From Pedobacter sp. (lineage in GTDB: Bacteria > Bacteroidota > Bacteroidia > Sphingobacteriales > Sphingobacteriaceae): DNA of 9,321 nt. Under the pieces are notes generated by a model. It was not told the origin of the DNA, made no database searches, and worked only from the letters and a program-made list of their open reading frames with translations. Shown here one piece after another: positions 6,851 to 9,321 of this stretch. The position numbers and the translations under genes were made by a program. Each line of letters begins with the position of its first letter. Position 1 is the first letter of the stretch. The stretch spans positions 1 to 9,321 of the forward strand of contig SEDG01000107.1 in the NCBI GenBank assembly GCA_004295885.1. Direction: 5' to 3'.

Positions 6851-9321
6851 ATGAAACGCTCTCTCATTAAGTTATTAACTTTGTTTTTACTCCTTAATGT
6901 AAGTGTAAAGGCTCAAGAAACTTCTTTTAACAGAAAGATAGAGGCTTATAATAAGTTGTTCCCCACAGAGAAAATCTATTTATCCTTTGACAAGCCCTAT
7001 TACAATGTCGGCGATACCTTATGGTTCAAAAGCTACCTGCTAAATGGCGATTTAACAGCAAATAAAAGGACAGACAAAATTTATGTAGAACTGTTTAATG
7101 ATAGTCTGACATTAATAGAGAATAGGGTAATTGCCCTAAACAACGGTCTCGGCTACGGGGATTTTGCGCTAACCAAAAATTTGAGGGAAGGAAACTACAC
7201 CATTAGGGCATACAGTAACTGGCAACAAAACTTCGGCAGCGACTATTTCTTCCAAAAAAGCTTTAGCATAGGTAATGTTGGCGAAAAAACCTGGTTAATT
7301 GATTCCTATCAAAAGCTAAACGCAGAAAAAAAGACGATAACTCTAAAGATTAAAATCACTAACCTAAAAGATGAGGCGGTTGGCCTTAAAGATCTTGAGA
7401 TCTCCCTATCAAATAACGGAAAAAAATTAATGAAGGCTGATTTACAGTCTTCGATAAATGGGATAATTGAAACTGAAATTCCGTTGGGCGATTATAAAAT
7501 AACAGGGGATTACAACTTAGTCATTGTCGATAAAAAGGATAAGAGTAAACAATCGGTAATTCCTATCATCCTGCAAGATGCAGACCAATTAGACCTACAG
7601 TTTATGCCAGAAGGAGGCTATATGGTTAATGATATTTTTGGCAGGGTCGCGTTTAAGGCAATTACTGCTGATGGAATGGGAAGGGAAGTCTCTGGCAAAA
7701 TAATCAACAATAAAACTGAGGTAGTAACAGAGTTTTCTTCAACACATAAAGGTATGGGCAGTTTTTACCTGATGCCAAAAATTGGAGAAACTTATAGTGC
7801 CACATTTAGCCTCAACGGGAAAGAACAAAGGCAACAGTTACCACTTACAAGACAACAAGGTACAACGTTAAGGATAGATCAGTTTTCTAAGCCTGATTCG
7901 TTGTATGTATACATCAAAGCGAGCGAAACTAAAAGGCTTGAAAACTATCAGTTATTGGCAATGGCCGGTAATGAAACGATTTTGTCTGCAACAATCAACC
8001 TAACAAAAGGTTTAAGTACACTTAAGCTTACCAAATTAGATTTCCCGGATGGAATAATTCACTTTATACTGATATCACCAGATCAACAGCCTTTAAATGA
8101 AAGACAGGTTTTTATTAATAGAGACCTAAAAATCAATATACAGACACAGTTAAATAAAAATAATTATTTACCTAGAGATAGCGTAGGCATAGAAATTAAA
8201 ACAACAAATGAAAATGGTTTACCGCTAAGCGGAACCTTTTCGGTATCAATAACTGATGATGGACAAGTAAACCGAAATAATGAAACGAACATCTTAAGTC
8301 ATTTTCTATTGCAGAGTGATTTAAGGGGAAATATAGAGGATGCGGCTTGGTATTTCAGCAATCAAGATCCATCAACCTTGTTAGCTCTTGACCATTTATT
8401 ACTAACACAAGCGTGGATTGGTTATAAATGGGACGAAGTGTTAAAAAAAGAATTATACCCAAAATTCAAGGCTGAAAAAGGGAATAACATAGAGGGAAGC
8501 TTAACGAATCTGCTAAAAAAACCCGCCCCAAACATCAACCTTACACTGATGGCTATGGGCAAGAATATTTTTGTTACCGATACAACCAGCAATGCAGAGG
8601 GTGTTTTCAGGTTTACAGACCTACCCTATTTAGATAGCGCAGCTTATGCGATTAAGATAAAAAATGCCAAGGGTAAAACCGCCTCGGCAAACATAATTGT
8701 TGATGAATTTGAACCTGCTAAAGACATCAGTTACATCAGCAAAGTTAAACCTTGGTATATGAATACTGATACTACAACTTTGCGTTATTACAAAGAAAAA
8801 GCAAAAATGCCTATAGATAAGCAGAGATTAACTTTAGAAGGTACAATGTTGAAGGAAGTAGAAATTAAGGGCCAAATAAAACTGAAAAGATTTATAGAAA
8901 AAACGGCGTGGGATGCCCGATTCTTTAAGAACATTAACGAAGATGAACTTAAAAAAAATAGTGGAAAAAAATTAAGAGATCTATTGTATGAGAAAATTGA
9001 TGGTTTTACCATTGGGACGCCTCGTATAACCGTAATTGAACGGGGTATTCGTTACACGAAGCCAGGCTACAGGAATTACTTTATCGGCAATTCTTTAATT
9101 TCTCATATAATGATTGATAACATCAATACCCATCTTGCGGCATCGGGAATAGATGATCAATATAACTCTAACACGGATGGCAAAAGCAAAACGGCTGAAG
9201 ACCCTGACATTTTTAGCACCAATGAACTTATTTTGAATACGTTAAATGCAGAAGATGTAAAAGACATAACTGTTTATAAAGGGCAGGCAAATTATTTTTT
9301 AGATATTACCACAAGAAGTGG
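6851..9321 (+). CDS. Secreted macroglobulin-like protein with plug domain (paralog D, 3' truncated by window edge)
   Basis: The frame is open from the ATG at 6851 to the right edge, 823 codons plus two bases, with no internal stop. The protein opens with a signal peptide (about 1-21, cleavage before QETS). It then follows paralog C domain for domain: an MG2-like domain at about 40-140 (DKPYYNVGDTLWFKSYL at 48-64), beta-rich domains to about 470, LDHLLLTQAWIGYKWDE at 513-529, a carboxypeptidase-regulatory-like fold at about 545-620, and a plug-like domain from 663 to the edge. Across the MG2 region about 87% of residues are identical to C by hand count. There is no Cys in the visible part. The family glycine in the QGW motif is Ala here (QAW). 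The expected remainder is about 100 residues holding the C-terminal domain. It begins 18 bases after the stop of C, so co-transcription is likely. Function unknown. Confidence 0.9.
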   Translation, partial: MKRSLIKLLTLFLLLNVSVKAQETSFNRKIEAYNKLFPTEKIYLSFDKPYYNVGDTLWFKSYLLNGDLTANKRTDKIYVELFNDSLTLIENRVIALNNGLGYGDFALTKNLREGNYTIRAYSNWQQNFGSDYFFQKSFSIGNVGEKTWLIDSYQKLNAEKKTITLKIKITNLKDEAVGLKDLEISLSNNGKKLMKADLQSSINGIIETEIPLGDYKITGDYNLVIVDKKDKSKQSVIPIILQDADQLDLQFMPEGGYMVNDIFGRVAFKAITADGMGREVSGKIINNKTEVVTEFSSTHKGMGSFYLMPKIGETYSATFSLNGKEQRQQLPLTRQQGTTLRIDQFSKPDSLYVYIKASETKRLENYQLLAMAGNETILSATINLTKGLSTLKLTKLDFPDGIIHFILISPDQQPLNERQVFINRDLKINIQTQLNKNNYLPRDSVGIEIKTTNENGLPLSGTFSVSITDDGQVNRNNETNILSHFLLQSDLRGNIEDAAWYFSNQDPSTLLALDHLLLTQAWIGYKWDEVLKKELYPKFKAEKGNNIEGSLTNLLKKPAPNINLTLMAMGKNIFVTDTTSNAEGVFRFTDLPYLDSAAYAIKIKNAKGKTASANIIVDEFEPAKDISYISKVKPWYMNTDTTTLRYYKEKAKMPIDKQRLTLEGTMLKEVEIKGQIKLKRFIEKTAWDARFFKNINEDELKKNSGKKLRDLLYEKIDGFTIGTPRITVIERGIRYTKPGYRNYFIGNSLISHIMIDNINTHLAASGIDDQYNSNTDGKSKTAEDPDIFSTNELILNTLNAEDVKDITVYKGQANYFLDITTRS
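8622..8667 (+). repeat. 46-nt near-identical block shared with paralog C (copy 2)
   Basis: This is the partner of 5829-5874, with one mismatch, in the same domain position. Confidence 0.8.

Noticed and set aside
6846..6854. Two-codon minicistron ATG-TCA-TGA overlapping the start of paralog D
   Set aside because: It recreates an ATGA overlap, but it is too short to judge and has no ribosome-binding context. Probably chance.

Overview
The window looks like chromosomal DNA of a Bacteroidota bacterium, most likely a Sphingobacteriaceae member (Pedobacter/Mucilaginibacter-like). The DNA is AT-rich, no start is preceded by a convincing Shine-Dalgarno sequence, and signal peptides end in a Bacteroidota-style small residue followed by Gln. 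The dominant protein family, macroglobulin-like domains plus a TonB-receptor plug segment, is typical of that group. The genus is inferred from style, not from a search.

All genes lie on the + strand, packed like one operon that enters and leaves the window: (A) the last 69 codons of a macroglobulin-like protein, 1-210; (B) a complete 711-aa paralog, 207-2342; (ECI) a Delta3,Delta2-enoyl-CoA isomerase-like protein, 2339-3103; (DECR) a 2,4-dienoyl-CoA reductase of the SDR type, 3151-4026; (C) a 929-aa macroglobulin/plug protein, 4043-6832; (D) a close paralog of C, 6851 to beyond the right edge. A/B and B/ECI overlap by ATGA. The remaining gaps are only 47, 16 and 18 bases. No stretch over 300 bases lacks a gene, and I found no RNA gene, mobile element, CRISPR array or clear terminator.

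There are two themes. First, ECI and DECR closely resemble the animal mitochondrial auxiliary enzymes of unsaturated fatty-acid beta-oxidation and catalyse consecutive steps: the SDR-type reductase yields a 3-trans-enoyl-CoA, which the isomerase turns into the 2-trans-enoyl-CoA used by the core spiral. Second, four secreted paralogs (A-D) flank this pair. They carry an MG2-like domain, further beta-rich domains, a carboxypeptidase-regulatory-like fold, a TonB-plug-like segment without any beta-barrel, and a C-terminal macroglobulin-like domain. Their role is unknown. The plug segment is nearly gone in B and full-size in C and D, with a hypervariable core and a Cys pair only in C. Any link between envelope proteins and lipid catabolism is inferred from gene order alone.
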